A stretch of DNA of 64,000 nucleotides from Aquiflexum gelatinilyticum (GCF_024741135.1 NZ_JANSUY010000019.1:1-64000); one strand, 5' to 3'; counted from the first letter of the stretch, positions 15,739-24,762 are shown. Notes: a model not told the origin generated them from the letters alone. Numbers and translations: made by a program.

Positions 15739-17478
15739 TTGTCTATCTCAGGAACAAACATTTTCAAGATTTTGGACCAAAAAACAATCCTCCGCCTTCT
15801 CAAACGCAGCATCCAACTCATGGAACTGCATGATGAAAACTCTTTTAAGATCAGAAACTACCAAGCTGCGCTGAACAACATCGACCGGAACGACATCCCT
15901 GTGATCGGAAAGTCTGTGGAGCAATTACAGGCAGATGCAGGTATGGGCAAAAGTATTGCTGAATTTGTTTTTTCATTGGCCACAGTTGGAACACATCCTT
16001 ATTTGGAAGAGCTTTTGGCAAAGACCCCGACTGGTATTTTGGAAATTTTGGAAATCAAGGGACTGGGTCCCAAAAAAGTGAAGGCACTTTGGGAAGACCT
16101 AAACATCACCTCTACCCACGAATTGCTTGAAGCCTGTCAATCCGGTCAGGTGGCAAAGGCAAAAGGATTTGGAGAAAAAACTCAGGAAAGCATCCTGGCT
16201 TCACTTCAGTTTAGGGAAGCCAATCAGGGGAAATGGCTTTATGCAGATATTGAGGTATTCGTTGCAGAATTTATCAAGAATGTAAAAGGCCTAAAAGGAG
16301 TAAATGAAATCATTTCTGTTGGGGATTTTGGGAGGAAAATGGAAATCATTGAGACAGTAGAATTTCTAGTGTCGACCGAAAACCAAAGTGAAACCATATT
16401 AGAAATTTCCAGCTTGGGAAGTCTCGAAAAAGACCGCAAATCCTCCAGTCCATTTAAGTGGAGGGGAAAGATGATCGAACCTGAAATCAATTTGCTCATC
16501 CATTTTACGAAACTTTCCCATTTTGTGGAAGAAAAAATAGTGAGGACAGCGACCAAAAACCACTTGCTTTATCCTGTGATTGGAGAGAAAACTTTGATAG
16601 AGGTGCTCAGGGAAAATTCTCCGCTTGCCTCGGAAAATGAACTTTTTGAAAAAGCCGGATTGCCTTGGATTCCGGAAGAACTTCGGGAAGGATATATCGA
16701 ATTTGACCTAGCCAAAGCAGGAAAAATCCCGCAACTTCTGGAAGAAAAAGACCTGAAAGGGATTTTGCACAACCACTCCACCTACAGTGATGGCAAGCAT
16801 ACTTTGAAGCAAATGGCTGAATATTGCAAGGAATTGGGATATGAATACCTAGGAATATCTGACCATAGCCGTACAGCTTTTTATGCCGGAGGTCTGGAAA
16901 TAGAAAAAGTCCAAAAACAACATCAAGAAATCGATCAGTTGAACAAAGAATTGGCACCATTCAGGATTTTTAAAGGGATCGAAAGTGATATCCTCACTGA
17001 TGGCAGTTTGGATTATCCTGAGGAAGTGTTGGTGAGCTTTGATTTCATTGTTTCCTCCGTCCACTCTAACCTTGGAATGGACAGGAAAAAAGCCACAGCA
17101 AGATTGCTCAATGCAATTGTTAATCCTTACACCACCATTTTGGGACATCCAACAGGAAGGTTATTATTGCGCAGAGAAGGCTATCCGATTGACCATAAAG
17201 CGGTCATTGATGCCTGCGCATTGCACAATGTGGTAATTGAAATCAATGCAAATCCCTGGCGCCTGGACTTGGACTGGAGGTGGGTGAATTATGCCATGGA
17301 AAAAGGCGTGAAGCTTTCCATCAACCCTGATGCCCACGAAATGGAAGGCTATGCAGATATGAAGTACGGTGTGATTGCGGGTAGAAAAGGAGGATTGACC
17401 AAAGACATGACCTTCAATGCCATGTCAGCCGATGCAATCGGGAAATATTTTCAGGATAGAAAAAATAAAATCAAATAG
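15739..17478 (+). CDS. polX: PolX-type protein: helix-hairpin-helix, degenerate polymerase-beta-like region and PHP phosphoesterase
   Basis: A 579-residue protein organised like bacterial PolX. Residues 15-150 hold the 8-kDa and helix-hairpin-helix region (MELHDENSFKIRNYQAAL; GMGKSIAEFV; IKGLGPKKVKALW; AKGFGEKT). Residues 340-575 are a PHP domain with intact metal ligands: HNHSTYSDG, GISDHSRT, GIESDILTDG, SVHSN, LGHPTG and NPDAHE. Between them the expected polymerase signature (G[SG]-R-R-...-DxD) reads GDFGRKMEIIETVEFLV at about 195-211, so the catalytic Asp pair is not visible. It is probably a nuclease or phosphoesterase for DNA repair, with polymerase activity doubtful. The start is TTG; I see no upstream ATG in frame. 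Confidence 0.87.
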   Translation: MSISGTNIFKILDQKTILRLLKRSIQLMELHDENSFKIRNYQAALNNIDRNDIPVIGKSVEQLQADAGMGKSIAEFVFSLATVGTHPYLEELLAKTPTGILEILEIKGLGPKKVKALWEDLNITSTHELLEACQSGQVAKAKGFGEKTQESILASLQFREANQGKWLYADIEVFVAEFIKNVKGLKGVNEIISVGDFGRKMEIIETVEFLVSTENQSETILEISSLGSLEKDRKSSSPFKWRGKMIEPEINLLIHFTKLSHFVEEKIVRTATKNHLLYPVIGEKTLIEVLRENSPLASENELFEKAGLPWIPEELREGYIEFDLAKAGKIPQLLEEKDLKGILHNHSTYSDGKHTLKQMAEYCKELGYEYLGISDHSRTAFYAGGLEIEKVQKQHQEIDQLNKELAPFRIFKGIESDILTDGSLDYPEEVLVSFDFIVSSVHSNLGMDRKKATARLLNAIVNPYTTILGHPTGRLLLRREGYPIDHKAVIDACALHNVVIEINANPWRLDLDWRWVNYAMEKGVKLSINPDAHEMEGYADMKYGVIAGRKGGLTKDMTFNAMSADAIGKYFQDRKNKIK

Positions 17479-17480
17479 GG

Positions 17481-17768
17481 ATGAAGTGGTTAGATAAAGA
17501 TGAAAATTTGCTTTTGCAGCGTTCTTTTATTTTTGGGGTAGCTGGAATTGCCATTTGTTTGTTGCCGCTTTTCAATGGGTACTTTCAGTTGTTGAATGCA
17601 CCGATGGGACCGCTCAACGGTATAGGATTGTTGTTTCAATTTTTTGGGTTGAGTATAGCCATCATGGTTTTGAAGAAAAGAAAAATCTCCGAACAGGCCA
17701 AGGACAAGGCCAAAAAGATGATTTTGGTGTTGGGTGTGGCTTTGGTGTTTTTTATTATGGTGATATAA
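17481..17768 (+). CDS. Small integral membrane protein, unknown function
   Basis: A 95-residue protein starting 3 bp after the PolX stop, so probably co-transcribed. It has three hydrophobic segments: FGVAGIAICLLPLFNGYF, GIGLLFQFFGLSIAIMVL and MILVLGVALVFFIMVI. A short basic loop (KKRKISEQAKDKAKK) between the second and third suggests a cytoplasmic side. I do not recognise a family. The membrane topology is clear; the function is not. Confidence 0.65.
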   Translation: MKWLDKDENLLLQRSFIFGVAGIAICLLPLFNGYFQLLNAPMGPLNGIGLLFQFFGLSIAIMVLKKRKISEQAKDKAKKMILVLGVALVFFIMVI

Positions 17769-17776
17769 TAGTTTGA

Positions 17777-17797
17777 CAGTCCATAGTCGACAGACCA
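17777..17797. repeat. Short dispersed repeat, copy 2 (contains GTCGAC)
   Basis: Exact second copy of the segment at 13480-13500. It lies 9 bp after the stop of the small membrane protein and about 70 bp before the palindromic element at 17870. Confidence 0.65.
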
Positions 17798-17869
17798 CAG
17801 CAGCTTCTTTCAAGATCAAACAGAGTTTTAACAGTAAAAAAGTTCAGAAAAGTAATGACGGTTGGTGTA

Positions 17870-17945
17870 GCGTCATCCTGAAGGAGGTACGACTGAAGGA
17901 TCTCATTATTTTAGGAGAGACTCTTCGCTTCACTCAGGGTGACGC
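17870..17945. repeat. MITE-like palindromic intergenic element, about 76 bp
   Basis: The element begins GCGTCATCCTGA and ends TCAGGGTGACGC, nearly perfect terminal inverted repeats. The interior AAGGAGGTACGACTGAAGGA... and ...CTCTTCGCTTCACTCAGG also pair imperfectly. Elements with 'GTCATCCTGAA...CTCAGGATGACG' ends are a widely dispersed non-coding repeat type in Bacteroidota and other genomes. It has no coding capacity and could fold into a cruciform or a long RNA hairpin. Confidence 0.75.
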
Positions 17946-18022
17946 CACCTGAAACCTGTCATTGGTGGACATTTTTGAACTAGAGATATTGGTAAATATT
18001 ATTTAACGAAAACTGATAATCA

Positions 18023-18673
18023 ATGAAATTTTTGAAAAGCCATTTATTATTGGGAGTCATGATTTTGTTTTTTTCATGTAATGAAAAAGAATTCTCTTGG
18101 CAGCAAGGCGATATCCTTTTCCAAGATGGGGATTGCGGCGATTTTTGTAAAGCCATCCGGAAAGTAACTGAGGGATATCAGGGCATTGAGTTTTCACACA
18201 ATGGCTTGCTGATGCAGGAAAACGGGGAATGGTTTGTTCTTGAAGCGATCGGAAAAGGAGTAAGCAAAACGCCCTTACAGGAATTCCTCAACAGGCACCT
18301 CGATGAAAATGGAAAGCCAAAAGTGATGGTCGGAAGGCTTAAGGCTGAATACCAGCATTTGATTCCGGAAGCAATTTCAGAAGCTAAAAAGCACCTTGGC
18401 AAACCGTATGATTCGGCTTTTAATTTTGAAAATGAGGCGTACTACTGTTCTGAATTGATCCACTTTGCCTTCAAAGCAGCAAATGGAGGTTCGGATCTTT
18501 TCCACCCCAAACCCATGACCTACAAAGACCCTGACACAGGTGAATTATTTTCAGTTTGGGAAACTTACTTTTTGGAATTGGGAATCCCAATTCCGGAAGG
18601 AAAACCTGGTTTGAATCCGGGCGGAATGTCATTGGAACCTGTTTTGGAGATGATGGAAATTCAGGACAATTGA
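18023..18673 (+). CDS. YiiX/YebB-like NlpC/P60-family (permuted papain-like) cysteine hydrolase, lipoprotein
   Basis: A 216-residue protein. The signal sequence ends in a lipobox (LLLGVMILFFSC, Cys near 19). It matches the YiiX-type permuted NlpC/P60 arrangement: GDILFQDGDCGDFCKAI near the N-terminus, then SHNGLLMQENGEWFVLEAIGKGV with the catalytic-type His, and LGKPYDSAFNFENEAYYCSELIHFAF with the catalytic-type Cys. Such enzymes act on amide or thioester bonds of peptides, lipids or peptidoglycan in the cell envelope. Substrate unknown. It is monocistronic, and converges with the oxidoreductase that ends 11 bp later on the other strand. Confidence 0.85.
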   Translation: MKFLKSHLLLGVMILFFSCNEKEFSWQQGDILFQDGDCGDFCKAIRKVTEGYQGIEFSHNGLLMQENGEWFVLEAIGKGVSKTPLQEFLNRHLDENGKPKVMVGRLKAEYQHLIPEAISEAKKHLGKPYDSAFNFENEAYYCSELIHFAFKAANGGSDLFHPKPMTYKDPDTGELFSVWETYFLELGIPIPEGKPGLNPGGMSLEPVLEMMEIQDN

Positions 18674-18683
18674 ATTGAAATAT

Positions 18684-20060
18684 TTACTCCCTCGCCATCT
18701 CCAGCGCTTTCGTTGTAGTAAAATATTTCACAATCATATTTGGCACTTCCCAATCAGGCATTTTTCCTGATTCAAAATACTCCAAAAACTTCTCCGTCAC
18801 CTGCCCAAAATGAGCTTCATGCCCGATATGGTAGCTGTCAGGAATGATGATCAAGTACTCTCCGTTTTCTTGTTTTTGGAGTCCAAGCCCGGGGTATTTG
18901 GTTTGAAGAGTTGAGGCTACGACATCTTCAAGTGCTTGATCTTGTCCTTCCAACAGGGCCACATACAAAGTCGGTTTGAAATTTTCTTCTTTTCCCTGCC
19001 TGATTATGAGGTTTGCTTTGGTGCCGCGCATCATGCTGTAATGCGTATCTCCGGCACCTTCCGGCGCCTCAAAATTCCAGATTACGCTGACTTTGGCATG
19101 TTTTCCTTTCAGTGTGTAATTCATCTCTCCATTGCAAAAAACTTCAAGATTTCCATCTTTTAGGTTCTTTTCCAGAAATTCCGGAAACGCGGTTTTGCCG
19201 GTGACTTTGCTGAATTCATCCAAAGTCAGAGAAGTAGGCCATCTTTTCGCAGCCAGCATCTGCACGTCAGAGGTGTCCAAGATGACCTCAGGAAAAGCCT
19301 CCCATTGGATTAAATCCACTAAATGCGTGGTCACGTCGACAATTCCTTCCCCTTCTTTGGTCACATCAAAAAACCAATCGGGACGCACCAAAGGATTTCC
19401 GGAAACGTACTTGAAAAAGTGATGAACGCTTTCTTTGGTGATGGCAGGATTTTCCAAGCTACCGTTTTCCAATTCTCCAAAAACCTCAGGCAACATCGAA
19501 AGCTCGTGCTGAAGTTGAGAAGCGATCTCAAACCTCTCTGTCATGATGTCATACAAAAGCAGATTCTTCTGTGAAGCTGCTTCAAAGGCTTTGACCAATT
19601 TCTGAAAACCTTCCTGATTGATGACCAATGGCTTGTCTGCATAGACATGGATGCCATTGGCGATGGCAGCGCTGATATAGTCAATTTTTAGGTCATTCTT
19701 TCCGGCCACGACCATCACATTGCCCGGCTTTTTGGAAATCATTTTTGATAAAAAATCATCCCCTTTTTCCACTTCTATATTCCATGCTGTCGGGGATTCT
19801 TCCCGAGAGTTATATCCTGCGATCCTCTTGATATAGTCATCCAATTCTGCCCCTTCAGGTGCAAAGACATACACAGTCGAATCAACCTGTGGATACATCG
19901 TCTTGTGAATCAAGCCTGCATGGAAATGACCCGGATCCAGACTCATGATTGTTACCTTCCTTTTATCCGTTTGATTCATGTTTTCATTTTTTGGGGCACT
20001 GCAGTATTGGAAGAAAATCAAAAAAGCCAAGAATGGAATAGTGAGAAAAAGCTTTTTCAT
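18684..20060 (-). CDS. Gfo/Idh/MocA family oxidoreductase, exported (putative oxidoreductase C-terminal domain type)
   Basis: The frame is open to 20099, but the ATG at 20060 begins the signal peptide (MKKLFLTIPFLAFLIFFQYCS, possible lipobox Cys at 20) and avoids overlapping the upstream gene. The mature part opens KVTIMSLDPGHFHAGLIHKTM. It has a degenerate Rossmann fold with VMVVAGKNDLKIDYISAAIANGIHVYADKPLVI, where the ADKP stretch replaces the usual EKP. A DUF-type C-terminal half contains HFFKYVSGNPLVRPDWFFDV. It is likely an envelope-located dehydrogenase or hydratase-like enzyme acting on sugars. It is the second gene after another Gfo/Idh/MocA gene, 4 bp apart, so the two are probably co-translated. 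Confidence 0.85.
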   Translation of the reverse strand: MKKLFLTIPFLAFLIFFQYCSAPKNENMNQTDKRKVTIMSLDPGHFHAGLIHKTMYPQVDSTVYVFAPEGAELDDYIKRIAGYNSREESPTAWNIEVEKGDDFLSKMISKKPGNVMVVAGKNDLKIDYISAAIANGIHVYADKPLVINQEGFQKLVKAFEAASQKNLLLYDIMTERFEIASQLQHELSMLPEVFGELENGSLENPAITKESVHHFFKYVSGNPLVRPDWFFDVTKEGEGIVDVTTHLVDLIQWEAFPEVILDTSDVQMLAAKRWPTSLTLDEFSKVTGKTAFPEFLEKNLKDGNLEVFCNGEMNYTLKGKHAKVSVIWNFEAPEGAGDTHYSMMRGTKANLIIRQGKEENFKPTLYVALLEGQDQALEDVVASTLQTKYPGLGLQKQENGEYLIIIPDSYHIGHEAHFGQVTEKFLEYFESGKMPDWEVPNMIVKYFTTTKALEMARE

Positions 20061-20064
20061 CTGA

Positions 20065-21435
20065 TTAGACTTTGATGTGATTTGTTCCATAAGGTGCACG
20101 CTGTGGCCTGCTTAAGTGGGAGTTTGCCTCCTCGTCATTGACAAAGCGTTCCGCTTTTGGATCCCATTCGAGTTTCCTTCCCACTTTCATGGCAACATGG
20201 CTGACTAGGCAAACAGAACAGGCACGGTGACCGATCTCGGCAGGGGATATTGGTTGTGCACCTGATTGGATGCAATCGAGCCAATTGCCGTGGTGTTCTT
20301 CGCTTTCGTATAAGTGTATTTCTCCAGCTCCGATTTCGGATTGGAGGATTTTTGGATCTGACGCATCCAAAGCTTTGGCGTTGTTTCCTTGCGCGACAGG
20401 GTCACTTGCCGATGCGGTATAATTTCCTCTCGAAACCCAAATCCATCCCTCCGAACCCTCATATCGGATTCCGTTGGGATAGCCGCCGCTTGTGAGCATC
20501 GTGATGCCGTTGTCATATTCTGCTTTGACTATAAAATCCCCGTGGACATTCCAAAGTCCCGAGCGTGGAAATTCTGCAACTGCTTCGATAAATCTCGGTC
20601 CTGTCAGTTCAGTGTCCATTCCCCAAGCCGCCGAATCAAAGTGATGCTGTCCCCAACCTGTTATCATTCCTGCGCCGTAATTTTCCAGCCGGAGCCAACC
20701 CGGACGGCTATAGTCCTGCTGAGGATGAACGCCGATTTCAGTGTAGGGTACTTCCGGTGTAGACCCAAGCCACATGTCAAAATTCAGGTTTGTCGGGATC
20801 GGCATTGCAGGAGCTTCAGGTCCTGAGGGATCACCGGGCAAGCCAATCCTGACGGTATGCAGCTTTCCGATCCTGCCGTTTCTGACCAATTCAGCTGCCC
20901 GTCTGAATTGAAAACTGGAACGCTGCTGCGTCCCAAGTTGTAGGATTACTTTGGTTTTATTGACAGTTTCTACCAATTGCCGGCCTTCCTTGATGGTCAG
21001 GGAAGTTGGTTTTTGGAGGTAAATATGCTTGCCAGCCAAAGCCGCTTCCATGGCAGGTTGGGAATGCCAATGATCCGGCGTGCTGATGATGACGGCATCA
21101 ATGTCTTTGTCTTGGAGCATCTGATGGTAATCTGCATATTGCTTCACGGCAAGATATGGACTGCCCATTTTTTTGGTATAAAACTGCTCGATCAGTTCCT
21201 TTCCTTCACGCATCCGCTTGCTGTCCACATCCGAGACGGCAACTATCCTTGCCACATCATGTTGCCATGTCCCGGGCAGGTCATGCTCCCGAGCGATCCT
21301 TCCACATCCTATTTGCCCGATGTTGATTTTGTTGCTTGGGGCATTTTTCCCAAAAACGGAAGATGGGACGATCGTAGGAAATCCGATAATTGCTGAGGCC
21401 ATGGCGCTGTTTATAATAAAGTTTCTTCTTTTCAT
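20065..21435 (-). CDS. Gfo/Idh/MocA family oxidoreductase with Tat signal
   Basis: A 456-residue protein beginning MKRRNFIINSAMASAIIGFP, a Tat signal, followed by the NAD(P)-binding turn KINIGQIGCGRIAREHD. The active-site stretch is AVIISTPDHWHSQPAMEAALAGKHIYLQKP; the final KP matches the family's conserved Lys-Pro. GWGQHHFDSAAWGMD lies in the catalytic half. Exported members of this family commonly carry a tightly held NAD and convert glycosides or keto-sugars. It lies between the DUF6807 gene upstream and the second oxidoreductase downstream, all leftward, which suggests one sugar-catabolic operon. Substrate unknown. Confidence 0.88.
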   Translation of the reverse strand: MKRRNFIINSAMASAIIGFPTIVPSSVFGKNAPSNKINIGQIGCGRIAREHDLPGTWQHDVARIVAVSDVDSKRMREGKELIEQFYTKKMGSPYLAVKQYADYHQMLQDKDIDAVIISTPDHWHSQPAMEAALAGKHIYLQKPTSLTIKEGRQLVETVNKTKVILQLGTQQRSSFQFRRAAELVRNGRIGKLHTVRIGLPGDPSGPEAPAMPIPTNLNFDMWLGSTPEVPYTEIGVHPQQDYSRPGWLRLENYGAGMITGWGQHHFDSAAWGMDTELTGPRFIEAVAEFPRSGLWNVHGDFIVKAEYDNGITMLTSGGYPNGIRYEGSEGWIWVSRGNYTASASDPVAQGNNAKALDASDPKILQSEIGAGEIHLYESEEHHGNWLDCIQSGAQPISPAEIGHRACSVCLVSHVAMKVGRKLEWDPKAERFVNDEEANSHLSRPQRAPYGTNHIKV

Positions 21436-21461
21436 GAGGAGGAACTAAGGTTAGATTGTGG

Positions 21462-22433
21462 TCATTTTTTTGAGAAGGATTTCCAATATTCTTCCGCTTC
21501 TTCAGGAGTCATATTTCCGTCAAAGACGACCATTCTGTAATGGAGTGTGTATTTTTTGCCTGGAAGGATTTCCCAGGATTCGTGACGGATGGGGCAAAAT
21601 TCGAGGAAGACATTTTCTTTTCCTTCATTGGAATCTTCCGGCCAAACCCTCATCGGTTCGGGGTGTGACCTGTTGTCAGGATGGCTGAGAAAAAGGATGC
21701 CGCTTTGGCCAGAAGGCGCTGAACTTTCACCTTGGATGATCAGCCACTTGGCAAATGTCCCGTCTGCGGATTTTCTGTCATTTCCTTCGGAAGTCAAAAT
21801 AGTACTTTTGGTGTGGTCCCACTTTTCCGTAGCACGAAAACCTATTCCGCCACCGTATCGATAAGCTTCCAAAATGACACTTGACTTCAATGGTGTGGAG
21901 ATTGTCGTGGAATAATCGATAAGATACCTTTCTCCTTCCTTGTTCCAAACCCGGATGGAAAGGTCTTCCTCGAGCGCCAATTGTGGTCCTTTTGGAGCCA
22001 ATAAGTCCATGTGGTTTTGCCTGACTACCAATTCTGAAAACTTGGAATTTGTCTTTTTGGAAATGACTTTTTCAAAATCCACCCGGCCTTTTCCATCTCC
22101 AAGGTTCCAAAAATCAACTTCCCTTCCTTCTATAGTGGTTTTGGTCCATGGCCCCCAAATGCCATAATGGTGGTAGTGATCCGGCGGCTGTATTCTTGTA
22201 AGTACTTGACCCGAGGGGGAGGCAAGGGGATGGATAAATCCGGATTTGCTGAACTCAGGTTTGACACCGGCGGGTACTTCCGCTTTTGCAGTCTGATAAG
22301 TCAAAAGGAGTTGGCCGGCTGCTTTAAAATCTATTCCGTTTGAAGTTTCTTCCATTATTATATTTTGGGTAAAAGCATTGCCGATAAAAATAAATGAGGC
22401 TAAGCTGATATAGAAAAGTCTTTTGAATATCAT
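21462..22433 (-). CDS. DUF6807 / PmoA-like secreted protein
   Basis: A 323-residue protein with a signal peptide (MIFKRLFYISLASFIFIGNAFTQ). The body shows the PmoA-like DUF6807 blocks: GFIHPLASPSGQVLTRIQPPDHYHHYGIWGPW, VDFWNLGDGKGRV, GGGIGFRATEKWDH and a His-rich FLSHPDNRSHPEPMRVWP. It often occurs with Gfo/Idh/MocA and ThuA proteins in glycan-degrading Bacteroidota, but its biochemical role is not settled. The family name refers to a fold similarity and does not imply methane oxidation. It is the first gene of a leftward block and divergent from thuA-like 22510, with 76 bp between starts. Confidence 0.82.
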   Translation of the reverse strand: MIFKRLFYISLASFIFIGNAFTQNIIMEETSNGIDFKAAGQLLLTYQTAKAEVPAGVKPEFSKSGFIHPLASPSGQVLTRIQPPDHYHHYGIWGPWTKTTIEGREVDFWNLGDGKGRVDFEKVISKKTNSKFSELVVRQNHMDLLAPKGPQLALEEDLSIRVWNKEGERYLIDYSTTISTPLKSSVILEAYRYGGGIGFRATEKWDHTKSTILTSEGNDRKSADGTFAKWLIIQGESSAPSGQSGILFLSHPDNRSHPEPMRVWPEDSNEGKENVFLEFCPIRHESWEILPGKKYTLHYRMVVFDGNMTPEEAEEYWKSFSKK

Positions 22434-22509
22434 TGGTTTTTAGGTTATTGGGAGGTGTAATTTATCAAATTCCTTAAAAAATTTACCCACCGTTTATACG
22501 ATTTCACAA

Positions 22510-23439
22510 ATGAATAAAAAGATTGTATTAGCATTTCTTCTTATGCTTCAGATTTCTTGGGCCCAGGGACAGGACCTTCCTGAAGTAAAGCAGGACCAAA
22601 CTTGGAAGGAAAAGATATATAGTCTTGCTCCGGAGAAAGCTACTTTTCATTTTTCTGAGAAAAAGAAAATCCTTGTTTTCTCCCTTCATACAGGATATGA
22701 ACATTGGGTGATTCCGCATACGGAGCAAATGATCAAGATAATTTCTGAAAAGAGTGGTGCTTTTGAGGTCACAGGAAGTAAGGATATCAGCATGTTTGAA
22801 GCAAAAAACCTAGCTAAATATGACGCCATCGTACTCAACAACACCTGCTCAAAAGGAGATCACCGCAACCTTTTTTGGGATAAACTCCGAGCGGATTCAG
22901 ATGCTGACAGTGCGGGATTGATGAATAAGGCGCTTCAATTGGAAAAGAATTTATTGAAATATGTAGAGAATGGTGGAGGTTTATTATTGGTTCATGGGGC
23001 AGTGACGACCCAAAACAATTCCCGCGCATTCAGCAAGTTGGTGGGAGCAAGTTTTGATTACCACCCGCCACAGCAAGCCATTCAGATTAGGTTAGCGGAT
23101 CCAAAGCATCTTTTGGTGCAGGCATTTCCCGCCACAGGTTTCAACCATGTCGATGAACCTTATTTTTACAAAAATGCCTATGCAGATTTGGATTTCAAGC
23201 CTTTGCTGTATTTCAACAACGCAGAAATTACCGATCAGAAAAATCCTTTGACAGAAGGGAAAACTTACGTGGCTTGGATCCGTGCGCAGGGCAAAGGAAA
23301 AGTGATGTATTGCTCACCTTCCCACAATGCGCAGAGTTTTGAAAATCCGGATTTGCTCAGGTTCTATTTGAACGGACTACAATATGTAGTCGGCGAGGTG
23401 GAATGTGACGAGACGCCGATAGGGAAGGGAAGCCTTTGA
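22510..23439 (+). CDS. ThuA domain-containing secreted protein
   Basis: A 309-residue protein with signal MNKKIVLAFLLMLQISWAQG. The ThuA-like (glutamine amidotransferase-like) fold is seen in KKILVFSLHTGYEHWVIPHTEQMIKII near the start, AKYDAIVLNNTCSKGD, then YVENGGGLLLVHGAVTTQNN, GFNHVDEPYFYKN and a closing GKGKVMYCSPSHNAQSFENPDLLRFYLNG. ThuA proteins are tied to trehalose or other disaccharide use, probably in 3-keto-glycoside breakdown. The gene stands alone and is divergent from DUF6807. A damaged copy of a short part of it appears at 24930-25061. Confidence 0.88.
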   Translation: MNKKIVLAFLLMLQISWAQGQDLPEVKQDQTWKEKIYSLAPEKATFHFSEKKKILVFSLHTGYEHWVIPHTEQMIKIISEKSGAFEVTGSKDISMFEAKNLAKYDAIVLNNTCSKGDHRNLFWDKLRADSDADSAGLMNKALQLEKNLLKYVENGGGLLLVHGAVTTQNNSRAFSKLVGASFDYHPPQQAIQIRLADPKHLLVQAFPATGFNHVDEPYFYKNAYADLDFKPLLYFNNAEITDQKNPLTEGKTYVAWIRAQGKGKVMYCSPSHNAQSFENPDLLRFYLNGLQYVVGEVECDETPIGKGSL

Positions 23440-23563
23440 GGTTTTTCACTATTATATTACTTATTCAGACGTTGAAGATTTTCCTCTTGGGCTTTTCCCG
23501 GCTTCGGCGACCGTATGTAACATTACGTCAATTGTAGGAGTACGCGTCAAAAATAGGATTGTA

Positions 23564-23588
23564 CAAAAAAAGCTTCCGTTCGGAAGCC
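23564..23588 (-). terminator. Rho-independent terminator
   Basis: The stem GCTTCC/GGAAGC (23572-23577 with 23582-23587) has a 4-nt GTTC loop and is followed on the minus strand by a run of seven T. It lies about 25 bp after the stop of the leftward lipoprotein gene. Confidence 0.75.
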
Positions 23589-23613
23589 TTTTACTGATGG
23601 GGTGTAATCGTCA

Positions 23614-24762
23614 TCAAATAGGCTTGATTGCCTTTGGCTTGAAGAAGTTTTCGATGGATTTGGTAAAGCCACCGCAGCTTATAATCTCGCCTCTATCACA
23701 CAAAGTAGTGGCAAAGACAGTTTCATCGTCAAGTTGTAAGACAGACGTGATATAACCATTTCCCATGCCATCATTCTCTAACTCGATTAGAGCGATCTTT
23801 TGGCTGTTCATTGTCACTCGGTAGATACGGTCGAGATGCCTTAAAATAATAACTCCATCGACACTGTAAATATCATCGGCCATTTGGGTTAACAAAAACT
23901 TGTCCAAAGTTGAAATTTCCACCGAACCATAGCTGCCGATCAGCTCGTTATTCTCTCCCGAAAGGTCGGATTTGTAAACTTCAAAATCGTTGCTGTCCAA
24001 TGGACCTAATTGTGCAAATGTGATGATTTCATTGCCGACCTGTACCGACTTAGAAAATTTCTCAAAACGCAGTTCCAAGTTTCCTTCACTGTCGATGTCA
24101 AAGGTCTTGCCATCAATGGTGACCCGCGTAAAATCGGGAAAATTCTTCATGATGCGGATGGTGGCAATTCCAAGGAAATGCTCTTCTTTGATCAGTTTTT
24201 GTTCCAGAATCGTAACTTTCCCATCGTTGACCAATGTTTTGAGCAACAAGAAATCGGGGGTATTTTTCTGAATTCCATCCTTTGCTGACCGGTAAGGGAC
24301 AAGAATATTCCCATTTGCATTGATACTGATTTGCTCACATAGGTAATAATGCAAAAAATGAAAACCAGTAAATTTAGGGTCAATTTCACGCATATTCAAG
24401 ACCAAAGCGTCATCTTGGCGGGTACTTCCGGCAGGCAGGATCGAAACTTCGGCTGTATTGATTGCAACCATCAATTTCTCTGACAGGGGTAGCCTATATG
24501 GTATCTCGCCTTGTATGAAAAGACTTAGATCATTGAAATCACTTGCCGAGCCTTGGGTTTTGGCATCGGCATAAACCCCAGACCTAGAGGAAGCAAAGAG
24601 TGCTCCATTGATCTCTTTGGCATGCGACAGGCCTTCTTTGAACGACCCAGCGATTTCCCATTTCTCAGAGACCTCGACCACAGGTTCTTCCTTTGGTTCA
24701 CATGACATAATACATACGGTGCAAATCGACAATAATAGGAAAAGGATGTTTTTCTGAAGCAT
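23614..24762 (-). CDS. Hypothetical lipoprotein, about 382 residues
   Basis: I do not recognise a family. The N-terminus (MLQKNILFLLLSICTVCIMSC, lipid Cys at 21) is a lipoprotein signal, followed by a short acidic linker EPKEEPVVEVSEKWE. The mature part looks beta-rich with repeated strand-turn units (GSFKEGLSHAKEINGALFASS, TRVTIDGKTFDIDSEGNLELRFEKF, VEISTLDKFLLTQMADDIYSVDG) suggestive of a propeller. It is isolated and leftward, with a terminator after it. It is not obviously part of the neighbouring oxidoreductase operons. Confidence 0.72.
   Translation of the reverse strand: MLQKNILFLLLSICTVCIMSCEPKEEPVVEVSEKWEIAGSFKEGLSHAKEINGALFASSRSGVYADAKTQGSASDFNDLSLFIQGEIPYRLPLSEKLMVAINTAEVSILPAGSTRQDDALVLNMREIDPKFTGFHFLHYYLCEQISINANGNILVPYRSAKDGIQKNTPDFLLLKTLVNDGKVTILEQKLIKEEHFLGIATIRIMKNFPDFTRVTIDGKTFDIDSEGNLELRFEKFSKSVQVGNEIITFAQLGPLDSNDFEVYKSDLSGENNELIGSYGSVEISTLDKFLLTQMADDIYSVDGVIILRHLDRIYRVTMNSQKIALIELENDGMGNGYITSVLQLDDETVFATTLCDRGEIISCGGFTKSIENFFKPKAIKPI

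Noticed and set aside
21462-22433. Methane monooxygenase subunit (from the PmoA-like name)
   Set aside because: The similarity is to DUF6807 in glycan-related clusters; it has a secretion signal, no copper-site set and no pmoBC partners.
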